Assembly: GCA_025449515.1 (NCBI GenBank)
Contig: JANWJI010000096.1
Location: forward strand, 1 to 6,425
Length of the DNA: 6,425 nucleotides
Source: Nitrososphaeraceae archaeon
GTDB lineage: Archaea > Thermoproteota > Nitrososphaeria > Nitrososphaerales > Nitrososphaeraceae
Reading direction: 5' to 3'
Shown: positions 4,573-6,425 of the stretch, in pieces
How positions within the stretch are numbered: the first letter of the stretch is position 1
Layout of the letters: every line of letters starts with the position of its first letter
The notes under the pieces: model-generated
The model's input: only the letters and a program-made list of their open reading frames with translations
Databases searched by the model: none
Told to the model about the DNA's origin: nothing
Position numbers and translations under genes: made by a program

Positions 4573-4965
4573 TCAGAGAAAATTAAATTGGCTAAATCTG
4601 TTCTCGATTCGGCACTTATTTTGCTCCTCTAAATTTTGGAAAGTAGGTTTTTCAAAATTCATCCTTAGACGCTTAATGGTACCTGAAATGAGCAATACCA
4701 ACGCTGGAGGGTTCATAAGTGGAATCGCGGATAGTACAACAGGTAAGAAGTTCAGATTACATCTGATTACAAATACAGTATTTCCACTGTTACCAATATC
4801 CCTAATCGAAGACTGCTGAGCAACAATGAATCCATAAAGTTCCGCGACTCTCCGAGTTAGTGATAATGCAAAGCCGGAATTGTAAATCCCATTTCCATTA
4901 TCAGTTTTTACGAATTTGTCGCATCTAACTGCTATGTATCTTCTCTTGCTCCTTCTCTTAAGCAA
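4573..4965 (-). CDS. rnp2: RNase P protein component 2 (Pop5 family)
   Basis: Protein subunit of archaeal RNase P, which removes 5' leaders from pre-tRNA; Pop5 pairs with Rpp30 and supports the catalytic core of the RNA. The 130 residues are near the usual length. Family marks: the basic start KRRSKRRYIAV (3-13), a helix with RRVAELYGF (38-46), the strand VFVIRCN (64-70), and the late strand ISGTIKRLR (93-101). Residues about 102-130 form a charged tail beyond the core. The start is TTG at 4965, because no ATG occurs until well inside the conserved core; GAGG lies 10 nt upstream (4979-4976). It overlaps the end of rnp3 by 8 nt, and Pop5 and Rpp30 neighbours are a known archaeal arrangement, so the two are probably translationally coupled. 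Confidence 0.92.
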   Translation of the reverse strand: MLKRRSKRRYIAVRCDKFVKTDNGNGIYNSGFALSLTRRVAELYGFIVAQQSSIRDIGNSGNTVFVIRCNLNFLPVVLSAIPLMNPPALVLLISGTIKRLRMNFEKPTFQNLEEQNKCRIENRFSQFNFL

Positions 4966-5509
4966 AATTGGTATGCCTCTTTATTAATCTAATTTGTAAC
5001 CAGTTATCAAGGTCATTCCAGTAAGACATAGGATCAATACCACATGTTTCTAGTAGTGAATCGAAACTACGGCCAGAGACCAATTCGCATACCGAAGTTG
5101 CACCACTGGATAATATAAACTGGAATCTAGCGTGTTTACAGTACGCGTAGAACGACGAAATATCGGCAATCCATTTCCCGAGTTGCTTACCATCGGCCCG
5201 TCGCAGATCCGATACAGTGATCTCTAGTCCAATGCCACGAAGAAGCTTCCTTCTATCCTCAAATCTGAGATTGATATCCCTTAATGAAATAATATCTATA
5301 TTTGACATCGAGGATAGATCGCCGATACTTTCGCTAGTAATAAGAAAAGGAACCTTAGGGTTTGATGATTTATTACATCTATATATCAGACTTCCCTTAA
5401 CCGTCATAAGGTGATTGCCTGTACCAAAAACATCTATGCCTATCGAATGTGGAATCTCGCTTGATTCCTCAGCGTTAGTAAATCGAACATGTAAATCTAT
5501 TCGTCTAAT
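4958..5509 (-). CDS. rnp3: RNase P protein component 3 (Rpp30 family), ATT start proposed
   Basis: Rpp30 is a TIM-barrel-like RNase P subunit that binds Pop5. Core marks, numbered for 183 residues: RGIGLEIT (91-98), a Tyr/Cys helix (SSFYAYC, 118-124), FILSSGATS (131-139), and the final helix containing W164. The first ATG in frame (5407) would begin at residue 35 and lose the family's first strand. Reading upstream in the same frame gives RRIDLHVRF, then SIGIDVFG, matching the Rpp30 N-terminus (an IDLHV strand followed by a helix and an LG-type turn). The frame is open to a TGA at 5530-5528 with no ATG, GTG or TTG. I propose ATT at 5509, because AGGTGAT (5522-5516) sits 6 nt before it. ATA at 5500, overlapping the upstream TAG, is the alternative. 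It overlaps the COG1325 gene by 13 nt. Confidence 0.85.
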   Translation of the reverse strand: MRRIDLHVRFTNAEESSEIPHSIGIDVFGTGNHLMTVKGSLIYRCNKSSNPKVPFLITSESIGDLSSMSNIDIISLRDINLRFEDRRKLLRGIGLEITVSDLRRADGKQLGKWIADISSFYAYCKHARFQFILSSGATSVCELVSGRSFDSLLETCGIDPMSYWNDLDNWLQIRLIKRHTNFA

Positions 5510-5955
5510 GACAGTATCACCTTGTAATCAGGCACGTTACTTAGTTTTCTAAAGGTCTTTACTGGTCTAAACTTTATCCTTACTGAGTCAAATTCGCTAA
5601 GATTTATTTTACCTCGACACATTCCTTGTTTATCGAGTCTAATGTACATGTTACCTTTTTCATCCACCAGATCATGGAGCGATTCCTTTAGCTGATTTCT
5701 TTCAAGGGGATTTAAAGATAACATAATTTTCAGTGCGGTTGTCCATGCTTCTTTACTGTCCAAAAGTGCTATCAGGTATATTATGGGATTTCCCCAATGG
5801 CCCTCTAATCTTTTGAAAAAAAATCTGTCTTTAGATATAGAAAAAGTTTCTGAAGCAGACTTTAGCACATTGTTCTCATCTTCTGTGGCATGTAAAACGC
5901 AGCTAATATCAGCTCCTGAAAAATGATTCTCATCCATTTCAGGTTTGCCGGACAT
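5497..5955 (-). CDS. COG1325-type RNA-binding protein of the exosome operon
   Basis: A 152-residue protein of the archaeal family often called 'RNA-binding protein' or 'predicted exosome subunit' (COG1325, RNA_binding/DUF54). Three family motifs are clear: LHATEDENNVLKS (21-33), EGHWGNPI (51-58) and MYIRLDKQGMCRG (103-115). The end reads VRIKFRP before a short tail. Members are thought to act with the exosome or ribosome biogenesis machinery, based largely on operon position; biochemical function is not well established. The gene starts at ATG 5955, 32 nt after the S3Ae stop, and its 3' end overlaps rnp3. The order COG1325-Rpp30-Pop5 is the known archaeal exosome superoperon arrangement. Residues 1-14 (MSGKPEMDENHFSG) look like an added polar leader before the first conserved strand. 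Confidence 0.88.
   Translation of the reverse strand: MSGKPEMDENHFSGADISCVLHATEDENNVLKSASETFSISKDRFFFKRLEGHWGNPIIYLIALLDSKEAWTTALKIMLSLNPLERNQLKESLHDLVDEKGNMYIRLDKQGMCRGKINLSEFDSVRIKFRPVKTFRKLSNVPDYKVILSLDE
5516..5522 (-). promoter_or_regulatory. Shine-Dalgarno site for rnp3 inside the upstream gene
   Basis: AGGTGAT on the minus strand is a 7-nt perfect complement of the archaeal 16S rRNA 3' end (AUCACCU). It ends 6 nt before ATT 5509 and 15 nt before ATA 5500, but more than 100 nt before the first ATG. It therefore supports the ATT start. Confidence 0.6.
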
Positions 5956-5987
5956 TAGATCGTAGTGTCCTTAGTGAACTTAACTTA

Positions 5988-6425
5988 TTACGCCGCTGCA
6001 TCAGCAGTTTGTTCATTTTCCTCTGTCGTTACTTGGATTTGTTTAGCCTCTTCGACCTCTCTTGATTTAGGTGTAGATATCAACTTTGTTTTCTTAATCC
6101 CGATATGACGAAGTGATGCGATTTTTTTAGCATCAGCCAATAGATCAGCACCCATTTTGCCAATAGTTACCTCCTGGACAAACTGGTCGACTGTTAATTT
6201 TGCGATATTAGTAGTCAATTGATTATGTGACACCAAGCGAATTTGATGCTTCTTGGACGAGTTTAATCTTCTCTGGCTAAAAGCTAATACTTCAACCCTG
6301 AAAATATATCCATCTGCGGTTTTATAATCGTGTACAAAAGTTATCATTGAGCTGCCCCTTCTAATTAAACTCCTCAAGAACTCTTTAGCGTACTCATGTC
6401 CTTTGAAAACGGTGGTGGCTGAACC
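5988..6425 (-). CDS. rps3ae: 30S ribosomal protein S3Ae (S1e), N-terminus beyond the window
   Basis: The C-terminal 145 residues of the archaeal/eukaryotic ribosomal protein S3Ae (eS1), a small-subunit protein near the mRNA exit. The frame is open to the right edge, so the gene is cut by the window, not broken; the full protein is usually about 200 residues. Family marks in order: FKGHEYAKEFLRSLIRRGS (residues 7-25 of the part seen), the DGYIFRVEVLAF strand pair, HQIRL, FVQEVTIGKMGADLL, and RHIGIKKTKL near the end. A polar Glu/Ala-rich tail (EEAKQIQVTTEENEQTADAAA region) closes the protein, ending in TAA TAA. The first TTG inside the window (6377) is an internal Leu, not a start. It is the first visible gene of the operon that continues with COG1325, rnp3 and rnp2. 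Confidence 0.96.
   Translation of the reverse strand, partial: GSATTVFKGHEYAKEFLRSLIRRGSSMITFVHDYKTADGYIFRVEVLAFSQRRLNSSKKHQIRLVSHNQLTTNIAKLTVDQFVQEVTIGKMGADLLADAKKIASLRHIGIKKTKLISTPKSREVEEAKQIQVTTEENEQTADAAA

Noticed and set aside
4538..4573. ATG overlapping the rnp2 stop (TGATG) opening an 11-codon frame
   Set aside because: The arrangement looks like translational coupling, but the product is only 11 residues and runs straight into the T-rich terminator.

Overview
The window looks like chromosomal DNA of an archaeon, most likely an ammonia-oxidising-type member of the Nitrososphaerota (Thaumarchaeota). The evidence is archaeal/eukaryotic-type information-processing genes (aIF5A, ribosomal protein S3Ae/S1e, RNase P subunits Rpp30 and Pop5, a COG1325 exosome-operon RNA-binding protein), a tRNA interrupted by bulge-helix-bulge introns, and TATA boxes about 26 nt before start codons with little or no leader. 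The phylum assignment is inference; the archaeal assignment is firm. No IS element, CRISPR array, phage gene or clear island is visible.

Layout. Left end, plus strand: a PII-family nitrogen regulator (14-358). Then a minus-strand series of four genes that mostly have their own promoters: a family-2 glycosyltransferase (2869-1940), an unrecognised 200-residue protein (1878-1276), aIF5A (1227-835) and a 47-residue ribbon-helix-helix-like protein (708-565). Divergent from the glycosyltransferase is hemB (2955-3935, plus), with back-to-back TATA boxes between them. A 259-nt spacer with a hairpin and one doubtful zinc-finger-like ORF leads to a plus-strand tRNA-Tyr(GUA) at 4195-4366 that contains two introns, one at 37/38 and one inside the T loop. 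The right third is a minus-strand operon: rps3ae (partial, runs off the window), the COG1325 protein, rnp3 and rnp2. This is a piece of the archaeal exosome/RNase P superoperon.

How the genes fit together. The right-hand operon joins ribosome assembly with RNA processing: two RNase P proteins that mature tRNA 5' ends and an exosome-operon RNA-binding protein. The adjacent tRNA-Tyr needs RNase P, splicing endonuclease, ligase and CCA addition to mature. HemB makes porphobilinogen for haem, sirohaem and cobalamin; PII senses nitrogen and energy state; aIF5A is the hypusinated translation factor. These left-hand genes look like independent housekeeping units.

The points most worth a second look are the T-loop intron in tRNA-Tyr, an rnp3 N-terminus that lies upstream of its first ATG and seems to start at ATT behind a strong Shine-Dalgarno sequence, the small ribbon-helix-helix-like gene with a tandem 9-bp repeat upstream of its promoter, a PII protein lacking canonical ATP/2-oxoglutarate-contacting residues, and the unrecognised protein 1276-1878. 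I do not see a convincing wholly new multi-gene system here.
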